The notes: generated from the sequence alone by a model not told the origin. A stretch of 64,000 bases of DNA from Durusdinium trenchii (GCA_963970005.1 CAXAMN010025695.1:433317-497316); one strand, 5' to 3'; shown: positions 46,240-58,070, counted from the first letter of the stretch. Translations and numbers: made by a program.

Positions 46240-46435
46240 CGGCTGCGAAGTGATCCTGGAGGTGGTGGACGACAACGGCGGAGCCCTCCTAGACACGGTC
46301 TTTGCCAAGTCGGAACCCATCAGCTTTGAGGAACTGCTGCGCACCCAGGCGCTGCCGCGCAGCGCCAGGGGCCGAGCGGGCGCACGGGGCGAGCGGGCGG
46401 TGGCAGAGCGCACCGGCGTTCTTGTGGAGTGGACT
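46240..46435 (+). CDS. C2 domain, second part
   Basis: The frame continues GGCEVILEVVDDNGGALLDT, matching the C2 strand pair l.i.V.D.d......d, with Asp residues in the calcium-binding loop, and then an Arg/Ala-rich tail. The end is set at a GTGTTT donor; otherwise the frame stops at 46471. Confidence 0.72.
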
Positions 46436-48825
46436 GTGTTTTATTTTTGCACGAGGGAGGCATTGGAGGCGTAAGGTGGCAGGGAGAAGCATTGGGAAAC
46501 TTGTGAGAGGTCGGTCAAGATCACACCACGCATACGCATAGAGAATTCGAAGGTCAATGACAGCAAGCGCACCAGGGCCAGCAGTCTAGGATCCATTTAT
46601 ATCCATTTGGATCATTTTTTGGGGAGCTCAAACCCCTCCATCCCACCACGGTGCTATCCGCGGGAATGGGTGGGCCGTTTCGTGGAATTTCCATGGTCTC
46701 TTGGACCGGCGGGCGCTTTTAAGCCCGGTCCTGGACCAATCAAGAAGTGACTCAGACTCAGACACACTCAGACTTTTCTATGACCGCATATACGCAACTA
46801 TACACGCAACAACACGCAACACATGATCACATGCCAGAATTTGCCACTATACAGTAGTGCATACTGGCGAAATCAACGGACTGCTTGCAGGAGCATGTGA
46901 TTTCGCCAAAGGCCATTTAGGTACGGTACACGTGATTGTTGTAGCATGCTCTAGCGATGGCAGCCATGAAGGCCTAATGGAGATTCAATTTGCAAGCAAA
47001 TCTGTCAGCTTGTCGTTGGACGATGGGATCACCGGTGGTCAGCTCTGAATGATCAGCGACCATCTGAGAAGCAGGAGGGAGGCTTGAGCTGCTGAATGAG
47101 CAGAGTAACTATGGGAAAGACTTCGAAAGAATGTGGGTCTGAGGAGCCTGTGAATGTATCCTACGTTTACTCACCCACCAGCTTGCCGGAGGCCTGCAAT
47201 TGCGTCCAAGACTCTGCAACGGGTAGTGTTTTTCGCTTTGAAAGGCGCAGTTGGAAGGGTATAGCCCATTTACCAGTGCTAAAGGAGCTTCCCAATAGCC
47301 TCCACGACTTCCAGTTCAGTGCGAATTTCAACCAGCTTTTGGAAGAAGTGGCTGGGCTCGACAACCTTGACATTGAGAGTCTCAATTTCTTTGGCAACTT
47401 TAGCCAGCCTTGGTCATGGCTTCAACCAGCCTTAGGGCCTCAAAGGCCTTCCAAATTGATGACTTGCTTCGGCAGGCAATCAGTTGTTTTGAGCGTAGAG
47501 GCCAGGGATTCGTAGTCATGTGCAAGAGGCAGTTCGTCCGAGGCGAGCTGCGTGTGATGCCTCTTGCCGCTGAACAGTGCAACCCTGCAACCGGACTCGC
47601 GAGGGACAAGTCACTGACAGGAAAGCTCAGTCATCATGAAGATGTCCATGGAATCAGCACATCAAATCTGGCAAAACCAGTCTGCTACGGCATAGGCCAC
47701 ATAGGCATGTTGCCGCGCACGACGGTGGGGGAAGAGGAAGGCGAGTTGTTCCCAGCTACGGAGATTTGGTTGACCAACGGCCCCCTTAGTTGGAGTCACG
47801 GTAGCATATTCTTGAACAGACGTACATCAAGTCATATCAAGTCCCTCAGAGTGAGCCCAGCTCCTCGAAGGTCTTATGGACTCGTGATGTTCACCCCAGC
47901 TCCTTCGCTGTGACGAACGCTTTGGCGCAGCTTTTTTCGCGCGGCGAGGTCACACGGTTTTTTAGAAGAAAGGACTCCCAGGATCCGAAGAAATGCAGGC
48001 ACCCTCCGACCAGTCAGGAAACGACCACCCCCGTAATACGTCATCAGGAGCCCCTTTCAAGAAATGATTTGTTTTCAAAGTCGGTATACAATAACACGTC
48101 ACGGTCATCCCGGTGGTGACTGGGACCCCGTGAAACATGTATCCAAGTTTGGCGTTTGGTGCACTCCAAGGCTGTGTATGTTAAACCATGTTAAAACAAT
48201 CTGTGCTTGTTTCACCCTCAAAGGGGGGGGCCAGGGCCTTAATGACCGCAAGACTTGAAATGGACATCGTGGCTTATACCGATCCCAATGCGTGCATCAA
48301 AATCAATGGGTGCAGCGGAGTCACAGAGCTCGGGGCTAGTCCAGTGCATGGATGTTCTGGGCACCCCGATCCGTTCGTTCGAACCGGCACCCCCTTGGTG
48401 ACTGGACGGTCGAATCTCTAAGACGTCACCCTCCCTTCGTCTCCTGCCCCTTCTTCGTCTCTGGCTTTCGTCCAGCTGGTGATTGCAACAGGACCTGAAA
48501 GTGATGCTGCAGCCCAATGGAACCTTGTGTCGAGATGTTGCTCGACACGATTTCATGACCAGTAAGCAGGGCATTGACATATTGATCACTTATCATATTA
48601 CTCCCATGACCGGGAAGAAGACCACCTAACCACTGAAACCCACGTGCCAATCTACTCAGGTCAGAGATGGTCCGAGACCGCAATCGTATTCCAGAAATAT
48701 CTTGGAGGTTGACTTGATGCGTTTATCAGTTGAGTGAATATAAGTCGAAGATCCAGTATACTCAGTAGAATTCAGTAGAGAGTTGGATCGACCTAGTTTT
48801 CCTCGCGAATGCATGGGCTGGTAAG
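46436..48825. other. Stretch with only weak coding signal
   Basis: Apart from the repeat-like fragment at 47268-47412, no splice-bounded exon is convincing. Several frames of 60-170 codons between 47.1 and 48.4 kb lack domain matches. Confidence 0.4.
47268..47412 (+). pseudogene. FNIP/leucine-rich-repeat-like fragment
   Basis: The frame reads LPVLKELPNSLHDFQFSANF, NQLLEEVAGLDNLDIESLNF and FGNFSQPW. The LP.SL..f.F...FNQ.LE pattern with a spacing near 24 residues resembles FNIP-type repeats that are common in dinoflagellate proteins. Only one and a half poor copies remain and no splice sites are obvious, so it may be a relic. Confidence 0.42.
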
Positions 48826-48920
48826 GTGTCATCCTCACACTTGGAGCTGCGCTTTCGGGCCTTGGACTTCTCGCAGGAACACAGGGCGGTCAGAAAATGC
48901 ACAGACAATGCACAGGATGA
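48826..48920 (+). CDS. Exon, gene unrecognised
   Basis: After GGTAAG the frame reads VSSSHLELRFRALDFSQEHR and AVRKCTDNAQDE, leaving at GATGA|GTGAAA. It is charged and helical. Confidence 0.5.
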
Positions 48921-49367
48921 GTGAAAGCTGCCAGCTCTTCGGGCTTTCTTCTGTAAGATCTGTAAGGCGCATTGATGGAGATGCACTGTATACGTCAATA
49001 GCCTGCCTAGGGCAGTTTGATTCCGATGGCGATAGAGAGAGAGAGAGAGAGACAGAGATTTGTGGCGTTTGTCTCATTCAGTCACAGTCCTGATCAGCAG
49101 TTGCTTTAAATCCCTTGATCATTTACCCAGGCTACAGCAACAAAGAAACCCCGAGCAGGGACGCCACGCACTCCCTTGGAGCCCTTTTCTCGCTCAAGGG
49201 GCGCGAAGTGTCGCTCTGCGGTCAGCAGACACTTTTGTTGTGCTTGGAGCCCTTCTTGATCGGAGTATGGCATCCTTTTGGCAAACCCACCATTGTCCAT
49301 CAAACCTTTGTAAGGCAGAGGGTGCCTGTGTTTAGTTCAGTTGCCCCATCTAAATACAGCGTTGCAG

Positions 49368-49474
49368 GAGCTTCAGGCGGTGTCCTTAGCCACCGCCAAA
49401 GGCTTGAGATTCCCAGAGCTGGGGCCGATGCTGAAGGATGCAGCCCCTCGGAAGGAGGACATGTGCAAAATCCG
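49368..49474 (+). CDS. Helical exon, start of a coiled-coil series
   Basis: After GTTGCAG the frame reads ELQAVSLATAKGLRFPELGP, then MLKDAAPRKEDMCKIR, leaving at TCCG|GTGGTG. It is the first of several coiled-coil-like exons. Confidence 0.6.
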
Positions 49475-49847
49475 GTGGTGAATCCACTAGCAGTTCTGCA
49501 AATCAGCTAACAAGTTTGCATGCTGTGGTCGCATCAAGCTTGGCAATTCCAGTACTCCAAATATATGACATAGAGATCCAGCATACAGATCAGGTCAACT
49601 TATCAGGACCCTTTTGTTCTTGGGTCATTGGGTCGCATTGAAAGCTCCATAATTATCTATCAACCGGAGTCGTCCATTGTCGCATGACTCGGACCGGCTT
49701 CGATGCTCGCACCGCCTTCGAATCCAAAGAAGTCTCGGAAAAGCAGCACGGGAAAAGCAACCCCTGAGAGTATCCGTTAACCTGTTCTTCTTCTTCTTGG
49801 TGTCCCAGAACCCGCGTGCCGGGGTGGGGAGTTGTTCTGGACCTTAG

Positions 49848-49985
49848 GTGGAGGCTTTGGACAATGCCGCCTACTTCTTGGATGTGGCACGCCAGGCCGC
49901 AGAGCTGACGAAGCTCATGGGTGACATGGGCGCAGTCTTATTGGAGGCCCAGCTGCAAGAACTGCTCGGAGAGCTGGATGACAAG
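49848..49985 (+). CDS. Coiled-coil exon, phase 0
   Basis: Forty-six codons lie between CCTTAG and GACAAG|GTGCCA. The frame reads VEALDNAAYFLDVARQAAEL, then GAVLLEAQLQELLGELDDK, with clear heptads. The exons at 50484, 50813, 51422 and 52231 share phase 0 and strand, which suggests one protein with a long coiled coil. Confidence 0.7.
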
Positions 49986-50483
49986 GTGCCAAGCAGCACA
50001 TGCGGTGGTGTTGTGCTTTGTTTCTGAAATCGCCGGTGGTGCTGCTATTTGCTTAGTTAGGCTGTTGCAGGTGCTTGCGCTGTGGTGTTGCTATGTTTTC
50101 TTGTTTGGTTTGGTTCAAGATCGTTGGATTATGTATGATTATGTATGATTATGTGAAGAGTGTCGTGAGTCGTGGCTTCACGCCGACTCGATGTTTCATC
50201 ACGTCGAATAGCGTTGTCATCACCTGAGGCTCACGTCCGACCCCACAAGTGGGAAGCAAACATTCTCAGGGACTTTGACCAACCAAAAACGTGTTTAGTG
50301 TTGAACTTAATTGGTGCCAGTGTCGAACTCTCCCATCAACAGATATGTCAGATTATGTCCGGCACGTATGTCCAAATACATCCAAAGAAAACATCAACAC
50401 ATCATAAACACATGCATCAACACATGCATATATGTTATTGTTTGTGTTGTTTTGAATGGCCGATGGATCCTGCTGTTTTCCAG

Positions 50484-50666
50484 GTGCAAAGTTTCCAGTT
50501 GAAGGCCACCGCCTTGGAAGATGCCGTGGCCGACCACGTCATGGGCCACGAGCGCCGCCGCCGCTCCTCGCTGGACGTGGCGTCGGCGGCGCGGCGGCTC
50601 TTCACGTCGACCAGCAGCACGGACGGTCGGGCCCGGCAGAGTTCGGATCAGCTGCAGCAGATGCAG
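50484..50666 (+). CDS. Coiled-coil exon, phase 0
   Basis: Sixty-one codons lie between TTTTCCAG and ATGCAG|GTGGGG. The frame reads VQSFQLKATALEDAVADHVM, then RRRRSSLDVASAARRLFTS and a Ser/Gln-rich helix. Both splice sites are strong. Third positions are almost all G or C. Confidence 0.72.
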
Positions 50667-50812
50667 GTGGGGGTGGGAGGAGGAACTGGGGTGGAGCAGG
50701 AGGTGGCTTGTTGGGTTGATGGGGTGGCTGAGCACGTTCTTGTGAGAGTTTGGGCGGTTGAGGGGGTTGGAAGATGAAAATGGGAGCATCACAGCTTCTT
50801 GCCGCGCTTGAG

Positions 50813-50869
50813 GTGAAGATCGACCAGACGGTGTCAGAGCTCCGGAAGGAATTGAAGGCCTTCAAGGGC
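50813..50869 (+). CDS. Coiled-coil exon, phase 0
   Basis: Nineteen codons read VKIDQTVSELRKELKAFKG between GCTTGAG and GGGC|GTGAAG. An upstream acceptor at 50792-50794 would add six helical residues. Confidence 0.6.
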
Positions 50870-51421
50870 GTGAAGGACGGGTCCAGGGCATCCTGCTCCA
50901 AAATGGCTGGATCCATTCCAGACTTTGGCATGGCCCAGGCCGCCTCAAAGGGGAAGGCGGTTGCACTGCCCTAAGAGTCGCATCATGACAATATCCTATA
51001 GTGTGTTTGTTGGACGGAGCCGAACTTGACGAGTTGCGGTTCTGGAAACAGCGATGAAGTAGAACCGAAAGGACAGAAAACCAAGCTGGGTTTCTTTGCA
51101 CCGCTTTGAGCGCCAATTGCCTGTTGTTGGAAACTGGAACCGCTGCCCAACATGACATAGGTGTCAAATGTTGCAACTCTGGAACTTCATGGGATCAAGG
51201 TTCGGCAGGCCGGAGGGGTTGGTTTTCCAAGTAGCTGGACGTGTTTCACTTGAATCTGGATTGGTCCGTTGTTGGTATTTTTGAGGTGATATCAGTTGGG
51301 TGTATTGGTCCAACTTGGCCTGGTATGTTTGACAAGCTGGGGGTCTTAGATATGAGAAGCTGAGGGCCCCAACCTCGCCTGTTCCCGCCAGCGGGCCCCA
51401 ACCTCGCCGTTCCACCCACAG

Positions 51422-51517
51422 GACACCCTGGGAAAAGCCCAAGAGGAGGCACAAAAACTCTTGGAGCGCTTAGGATCTGAGGAGACTCGCAGACGCAGTG
51501 GTCGGCCGAATGCGATG
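51422..51517 (+). CDS. Coiled-coil exon, phase 0
   Basis: Thirty-two codons between CCCACAG and GCGATG|GTCCAA read DTLGKAQEEAQKLLERLGSE and a basic end (ETRRRSGRP). Confidence 0.68.
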
Positions 51518-51562
51518 GTCCAACCCTTGCAGGAGCCCCATGTGCTTGACCGGCGTCCCTAT

Positions 51563-51643
51563 CCAGGCACTCCATGTATGGTATGTATGCCTACATTGAC
51601 CTCTGAAACCATCCAATGTATGGTCATACATGGAGTGTTTGGG
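51563..51643. mobile_element. Miniature inverted-repeat element (CACTCCATGTATG family)
   Basis: CACTCCATGTATG on the left pairs with CATACATGGAGTG on the right. Between them is CCTACATTGACC, which also occurs in the related copies at 21699, 54609 and 56986. It is about 80 bp long and has no coding capacity. Confidence 0.68.
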
Positions 51644-52230
51644 TATGGATCCACCAACAGGAGACTGCTATACGTGATTTGACAAGTTGTGTGCTAGTCA
51701 GCTGGAATGTGGTTAATATCGAGATCGAATTTCGCGAGCAAACGCAGGAGGGTTCTATGAAAGCCTTGCCAGCCGTGGCCACCCCTGCCTACACTGCAAG
51801 CGTGAGTATGGAGATCTTCCAGAAGGGAGACCAAGTAGCACCGGCTGAAATTGTGTGTTTTCTTTCCGACCCTTCTGCTCCGAATGGACCAGCGGCCCTA
51901 GCCCCCCAACGGCAGACGGTCAGGAACATGGTCCCTTGGATCCCCCGACAAACAAGACTTTGTCTTCCGAATGGTAAGTCGGGGGGGGTCCCATCTTGCA
52001 TGTTGGTTGGAGTCCAAGTGCCAATGAACTCAATGGACGGGTCGATTCTGTTCAGCCTTTCTTTTGATCGTTCCGTTACGATCGATTCCCTTCGATAAGC
52101 CAAATACAAACAGAAAGAATGGGAGGAGGCAATCAAGCAGGGGCCCATATAGTATTTTGTAGGTGAAATTTAGACAGACCTGTGAGAGCTTCCCTTCAAT
52201 GGCCCTCTCCCTGTTCCCCATCTTCCTGAG

Positions 52231-52407
52231 GTCCAGGTGCACAGCGCGGCGCAGAATGTGTGGTTCCCCGACGGCGTGGTGGAGGAGATCCTGCCTGAGG
52301 ATTCCTCTGAGGGCCCTAAAGGCTCCATGCGCGTGCGCTACGCGCACGGGGAACGGCAAAAGTGGGTTCGGCCTGAAGAGGCCGCGTCCATCTTGCAGCG
52401 CTTATGA
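52231..52407 (+). CDS. Terminal exon with small beta-barrel (Tudor/SH3-like) domain
   Basis: After CCTGAG the phase-0 frame reads VQVHSAAQNVWFPDGVVEEI, then SMRVRYAHGERQKWVRPEEA and SILQRL, and ends at TGA (52405-52407). The pattern V.v.S....W..G.V.ei.......v.V.Y......W..... is that of a small five-strand barrel of the Tudor/SH3 kind. It completes the coiled-coil protein begun near 49.8 kb. A GC donor at TTGCA|GCGC could instead carry the frame on. Confidence 0.7.
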   Translation, partial: VQVHSAAQNVWFPDGVVEEILPEDSSEGPKGSMRVRYAHGERQKWVRPEEAASILQRL

Positions 52408-54087
52408 TGTCCAACCCCAGGCAACCTGGAGGAGGGAGAATCTGTTTTTGTCTAATGTTTCAGGTCCTCGTCCACTGCTGGGGCCGCAGTTGCATTCTGA
52501 AGTCTGAAGTCTTGTCCTCTCCCGCAGTAGTGACTAGTGTGCAAAAAGTATAGCTAGGCTTTATCAAGGAGTCATAGGCAGAAAACAGACCAGGCACGGG
52601 TGGTGGGACAACAGACCAAGTTCTTAAAGCCAATCGTTTTGAGAAAGACAGACCTCTTGCGATCCCAGCGGTGGATGAAGAAACCGTCCCTTTTGAAGTT
52701 GGAGATCCTGGAGCGAAGTTCCTGGAGCTGATTGATGTGCAGAACTGGCCAACTGGTTGGAAGTACGCTGGCCTGACTGTAACAGATTACACCAAGCTCA
52801 CTTTGATGATCTTTAATTTATGTAACGGTCACGTGATTTGATGGTACTGCGGTCAAGTTATGTCAAGTTGCTCCAAGTGACAAACTCCTACCAAGGGGTT
52901 CGGGCTCCATCCAGTGACAACAGCAGATAGACTCTATTGGCACCTTTGCGTCAGGCTCTACTATATATATATATATATCGAACCTCTCTCTATATATATT
53001 ATATATATATTACATAAATCGATACGATATCTATATAGTTGTGAGATGTAGACAGGCGTGTCTATGCTTTACATGTTTTCAGAATGAATAGACTGTTGGT
53101 CTTGTGACTTGCTGGTGGCACTCCCCAACCATCCCCCCAAGCAGCCTATTTCAACAGCTTCCTCAAGGAAGCGCCGAGGGTCGACCATGACCACTGGTCG
53201 TGCGGAGAAAAAAGTCCCGACGGCCGCCGAGGATCAGGTCCGAGGCGATGAGGTCCGGTGCGGTCCATCGGCAGGACGAGATCAAGGTGGATCGACCATT
53301 GGTCGCTGATGACGAGACACCATCAGTGACTTGGCGAAAATCATTTGGTGACACCATCTGTGACACCATCTTTAGTGTTTAAATGTTGGACATGACGTGA
53401 AACAAAGACACGCTTGGAGAATTTCACAAGACAAGGTCAACTCCGGGTGAAAGTACAAGCATTTGGACCCGAAGTGCGCCAAAGTCACGTGCAGTCACCA
53501 CGCAACCTTGGACATGACGCATTCTTTTCGTATCCTCTTTTGGCGATCAGCACGAAAGGCTTGTCTTTTCGCTTCCCCACCGCAGATGGCTCAGGTGAGC
53601 CTCGCCCTCGGTTCATGCACGGCAGGTCTCAAGGGGGCGAAAGGGATATGCTTTTAGGTCCAGGAAGGGGACATTTAAATACGCATAGAAAGCTGTCAAA
53701 CCTAGGACCATGGGAGAAGCATTGACCCTTTAGCACGCATTGCTCAGCTACCATGGGAGAAGCAAGAGGTGCCACTTGGTTTCTACTCTTGAAAAGTCGG
53801 GGTGCATGTGAGGGCAAGAGGCTATCGGGTTCAAAGTCGTCAGAGTCGTGTGGTTGCAGAGAGTTGCTGACACACAACTAGCTGTCCATAGGCAGGGTTG
53901 CCCTTGGTCTGGAAATCGGCCTTTTGTATGTCCCGTGGCAAGCTGAACTTTGTTTGAGCATTCTTCGGACCTGTGAAACATTGGCTAACGGTTCTTCTTA
54001 TGACCAGGAGACATCGTCAATAAAGTGGGTCATAGAATCTCAAGATGCTAGATAGCACGCCCACGGAAACTCAACAAATCGACAAAA

Positions 54088-54222
54088 AGCTACTAGGGGC
54101 TCCTGGCATCGCTACTAGGAGCAAGGACGCTACTAGGGGCTCCTGGCCTTGCCACTAGGAGCAAGTAGCTACTAGGGGTTCCTGGCATCGCTACTAGGAG
54201 CAAGTAGCTACTAGTGACAAAA
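54088..54222. repeat. 39-40-bp tandem repeat, about 3.5 copies
   Basis: TACTAGGGG(C/T)TCCTGGC begins at 54091, 54131 and 54170, with a broken start at 54210. Within each unit CTACTAGG appears again in altered form. Confidence 0.88.
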
Positions 54223-54608
54223 AGCTACTGCCCATGGCAACCTGAGGATCTACGTTCTTTTGCTACGGGTGTTGCAACGGATCCGTGACCAGCCACAGGC
54301 GACCGATTTGCAAACCGAACGGCGGCAGGTACCGGGTCAAACTGCCCAAAAGAGGCAGTGGGGTTACAGAGGTTCTGTGGCAAGAAATATGACCACGGTG
54401 TGGACCCTCAAACCAGGAGACGTCGCATAAACAGGGATCAAGTAGCTTGTGAAGAGACACGTCGACAGATGAGTGCAGACGTCGCCAGTGCTTGAAGAGC
54501 ACCCCTCAGACCGGAGTGATACTCTACATGACTTTCATCCATGGACCTGTTGTATCCTAGGTGTTTTTTGGAACCGATGGGGCCATGGAGATCTCACATG
54601 GAAACAAA

Positions 54609-54727
54609 GCTATCCCAAAACTCCATGTACGGTATGTATGGTATGTTTACCTTGGGCTGGTGTCACGGTGTCAGGGGGCAATGTAGGTATATATATATAT
54701 GATAGATATGGAGTGTTCGGGTATGGC
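54609..54727. mobile_element. Miniature inverted-repeat element (CACTCCATGTATG family)
   Basis: The left end CCCAAAACTCCATGTAC pairs with the right end ATATGGAGTGTTCGGGTATG in reverse complement. The inner part has CAGGGGGCAATGTAGGTAT as in the other copies. Confidence 0.65.
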
Positions 54728-55215
54728 CGGTATGACGTGTGCAGTTCCGTTTTGACCTCCTCGTGACTCGCTTGGTGCGATACGTCTGGATCCGTGCGGA
54801 GGGCGATCCGGGATGGGCGAATCGGGGTGCACCTCAAGCGATTTGAATCGAGGTTGAAAGTTTGCCAGACAAAACTGGATCGAGCAGGAATCCAGTTGTG
54901 AGTTCAGTATTCATAGTCATAGACGTAGTGACCCATGATCAGCGAGCAGTTGTCGACTCGTGAACTCCAAAAAACACTCAAGAGCCACAGACACGTCGGC
55001 CCCTTCGAAGGGATGTCCTCAAGTTCCAAAGTCTTTTGAGACTTACCCATCTCCTCCTCCTCCTCCTTCTTCCCCCATGTCATGCTATTGAATAGGAGAA
55101 TGGCGGGGGTCAATCACATCCCCTTGGGACACACCAATTTTATTGGAATTTACCGATCCTTCCCATATCTCCCATCTGTTTTTACCCCCCACCTGCGGTT
55201 CACTTGCGCGCCCAG

Positions 55216-55272
55216 GAGCCCAAATTCCGTGCTTTGCAGCGGTCCTCAGCGAAGCTGCAGGAGCTGCTCGAG
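55216..55272 (+). CDS. Coiled-coil exon, phase 0
   Basis: Nineteen codons (EPKFRALQRSSAKLQELLE) lie between GCCCAG and CTCGAG|GTGCGT. With those at 56148 and 56681 it forms another group of charged helical exons. Confidence 0.6.
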
Positions 55273-55691
55273 GTGCGTGGAGGCCCTGTGGGTGTGAGTG
55301 AGGGGATGGTGGTGAGGGTGGCAAAAAGAAGGTAAAACACACGCGCATACAAATCGATGTTCACCTCCAAGCAAATTCAGTAAGGACTACCCTGAAATTC
55401 TATAGGAATCAAGGTTCAGTCTGACATTACAGGGTTGCAATATACACATATGTAACATATGTATATATAAGAACATGTGTACATGATGCCACCTTGGCAT
55501 GAGAGAAGACGGAGCAAGTATTTGCTGAGTCAATGTCCTATTTCGCCTATTTTTGAGCTTCAGAGATGCAATCATTCATATTCAGTCAGCATCATAATAT
55601 ACATATATATGTTACAATTATGTATGTAATATTTTGTAATTTTAAATATATAATTCTTGTACCAATACATAATATGTTATGTGTATACAAA

Positions 55692-56059
55692 TCAGGAAAC
55701 CCCTGGGAAACCCTGTTGCCACAGACCCATGTCCTCAAAACCTTTCTATTCTAGACCTCTCCAAGCCTACTCTAAAAAAATAAAGTGCTACTCTCTCTCT
55801 AATCCACTCTAATTTTCTAGAGTGGATTAGAGAGGTTTAGAGTAGCGCACGATGTTTTTATGTTGTTTTTCCAATGCTTTTAAAGATAGCTTTAGAGTTA
55901 AGATTTCCAACAGATGTCCACGCAAGGATGTGTGTTTCTAGTGGTTTTAGAGTGGTTTTGAAAGGACTAGAGTAGTTTAGATAGGTTTGGAGTATTTTTA
56001 GACTAGGTTTAGAGTTGTTTAGATAGGTTAGGCAACAGGGTCTCCCAGATGTTTCCTGA
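55692..56059. mobile_element. 368-bp inverted-repeat element
   Basis: The first 29 bases (TCAGGAAACCCCTGGGAAAC and onward) return in reverse complement at the right end with three mismatches. Inside are many TTTAGAGTAG-like units and a long hairpin formed by CTAATCCACTCTA and TAGAGTGGATTAG (55800-55850). No coding capacity and no obvious target duplication. Confidence 0.72.
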
Positions 56060-56147
56060 ACATATATACATGATCATCCCAAAAGTTTCATTTAGATGGA
56101 CCACCTGCTTCAAATCCAGCCTGTCGCTGCTCTTCTCACCCATCCAG

Positions 56148-56299
56148 GCGAAGAGCTCCTCCGGTGGTGTGGCTTCCAAGCACGGGAGTCCCGCTATGAG
56201 GCCGACGGCGAGGGTGACTTCTTCGGCTCCCGCCATGACGAGCTACAGGCCCACGCCATGCGACACCTGGCGAAGATGGAGACGGTGGCGGCAGGGATG
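56148..56299 (+). CDS. Exon, charged helical protein
   Basis: After CATCCAG the frame reads EELLRWCGFQARESRYEADG, then EGDFFGSRHDELQAHAMRHL and AKMETVAAGM, leaving at ATG|GTAGGT, a strong donor. The gene is not recognised. Confidence 0.66.
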
Positions 56300-56680
56300 G
56301 TAGGTGGATGGCCATCCCCAAGTGCCCCAGAGATCGGTATTTCAGTGTGAGCTGAGCTAGGGGAGGAAGGTCTGTCAGCAGGGAGGATGGCGGTGGATTT
56401 CTTCAAACATCACTTTGGCAATGCGGCATTGCCACAGTTATTCCACGAAAAATGGTGCAACCACTGGAGCGTATCTTCAACTTCTTCTCCCCATAGTGAT
56501 GGTCCAGTGATGGTTACACCCTGGAAGACCAACATGGACCCTGAAAACCACTGGTTGGTAAAACATGGTAAAACACTCTTCCAGGAGCCATTGTCAGGGT
56601 CTATGTTAGTTTTCGGGAGTGTAGTTACTGTTGGTGGTGGATTCTTTGTTTGGTTTTGTTGACCTGATCCTGTCGACCAG

Positions 56681-56749
56681 CGGCCAGGAGAGCGCGATCG
56701 AGCTTACCGCATCGCCAGAGATCAGCGCATCGAGGCAGAGAGACGGAAG
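56681..56749 (+). CDS. Charged helical exon, phase 0
   Basis: Twenty-three codons read RPGERDRAYRIARDQRIEAE and RRK between TCGACCAG and GGAAG|GTGCGG. Confidence 0.62.
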
Positions 56750-56985
56750 GTGCGGGGCATCCGCGGTGGGATCCAACTGGTGAAGAAGGGGAATTCATCA
56801 AGGAATGTTGAGACTCAAGTGACCATCACTACCGCACTTAGGCGACGATTCAGGGAGATCCCCCCAAACCTGGTGCTTCAGCCTGCCCGCAGTGCGCGTG
56901 GCAGTCACGAATCAGCCTCGGACTCCGATGATGGAAGTGCAACAAAATCACGAATCAGCCGACCTGGGAGCTGGAAGGTCGTTTC

Positions 56986-57168
56986 ATGACCCAGAGACTC
57001 CATGTATATTTACCCATCAAGATATTTTTATTAATAGTAAAAATCCCAATAAATGAAGAGATAGAAAAAATAAGAGACATCATTTATTTGCTATTTCTTG
57101 TATTTATATACCTACATGGGGCCCGTTTCAGGGGTCAATGTAGGCATACAGATATGGAGTCTTTGGGC
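56986..57168. mobile_element. Miniature inverted-repeat element (CACTCCATGTATG family)
   Basis: AGACTCCATGTATATTTACC on the left pairs with ATATGGAGTCTTTGGG on the right. TTTCAGGGGTCAATGTAGGC lies inside as at 21699. It carries an AT-rich interior. Confidence 0.65.
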
Positions 57169-57536
57169 TAATTAGGTCGGTCATTGGGGATGAAGATACG
57201 TCTTGATGCGCCCCTATGACTTCTGGCCCTTCAAGATTGGCACCGCCAAGCCTATCTCTTTTACTTTAGGTATAGCATATATATATGCAATGGTAGCATT
57301 CTTCAAGCGCCGATGTGGTCATTGACTCTCGGAACAAGCACCAAGTCCGAGCCCAGCCTGCACAACTGGTTTCCCACAAATTAGATCGATATAGTACCAA
57401 TCTTGATAAAGGATATAAAGGACCTCAATTAAACACATTCCAGAAATCAATGTTTTTTGGAATGTGTCGAGCCCACTTGGGAGCACATCAGGTGCCAAAC
57501 ATGTGTCGACCGATCGGGAAAAGAACACCACGGAAG

Positions 57537-57613
57537 GCCCTCCCGACGGGCGACACCGGCCCTCCTCTGCGCCGCTGGGGCGGCGTCTTGCCGGGCTTTG
57601 GTGCTGGAGCAAG
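57537..57613 (+). CDS. Possible exon, gene unrecognised
   Basis: GGAAG acceptor, ALPTGDTGPPLRRWGGVLPG, and a GCAAG|GCGCTT donor. GC-rich third positions favour this frame, but another frame is open too. Confidence 0.32.
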
Positions 57614-58030
57614 GCGCTTGATGATGAGCGGCATGGAGTGTTTAAAGCAGCTCCGACCAAGCTGGAGAGAGCGAGAGTGAGAGAAAGAGAGAGTAGGGGA
57701 GACCAGAAGGGACCTAGTTTTGTGTTTGGTTTTTGTTCCCAGGAAAACTGTATAAAACTGTTTACGTTAGATAAATATAGATAAATAATATGGGAGAAAC
57801 ATTCAGCAGAACAACGCCGGACGGAGGACTCCAAGCGCCCAGAGGGTGGTTCAAGCACCGTTGCGATCAACAGGGGTCCTGACTGTTTTGGCATTGGGAA
57901 AAAAATACCGTTTTTGATACTGTAACTTACTTATATATAGCTAATATGTTCCTCACCTCGACACAGACACTATCCCAATATAACAAATATACTTCATGAC
58001 ACTTCGCTATACTACAAAAACTCTTTTCAG

Positions 58031-58070
58031 GTGGCAGCTACTGGACTCACTCACGGTACCAGCCACCCAA
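58031..58070 (+). CDS. Ubiquitin-specific protease, C-terminal part, small exon
   Basis: A strong CTCTTTTCAG acceptor and AA|GTATGT donor bound a 40-bp exon reading GSYWTHSRYQPPK. It leaves in phase 2, exactly as the exon at 58172 needs, and the intron is only 101 bp. It lies where USPs have the strand after the LKRF box. Confidence 0.6.

Larger units (their letters stand above)
52408..55215. other. Stretch without supported exons
   Basis: It contains AT-rich DNA at 52960-53035, a 40-bp tandem repeat at 54088-54222 and a small inverted-repeat element at 54609-54727. One frame at 54819-54842 reads VHLKRFES, like a USP LKRF box, but has no splice context. Confidence 0.45.

Noticed and set aside
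54819..54842. VHLKRFES, resembling a USP LKRF box
   Set aside because: No acceptor or donor keeps it in frame, and neighbouring sequence lacks other USP features. A six-residue chance match in six frames of 64 kb is possible. It stays of interest only if the 58-kb USP proves to be a second gene.
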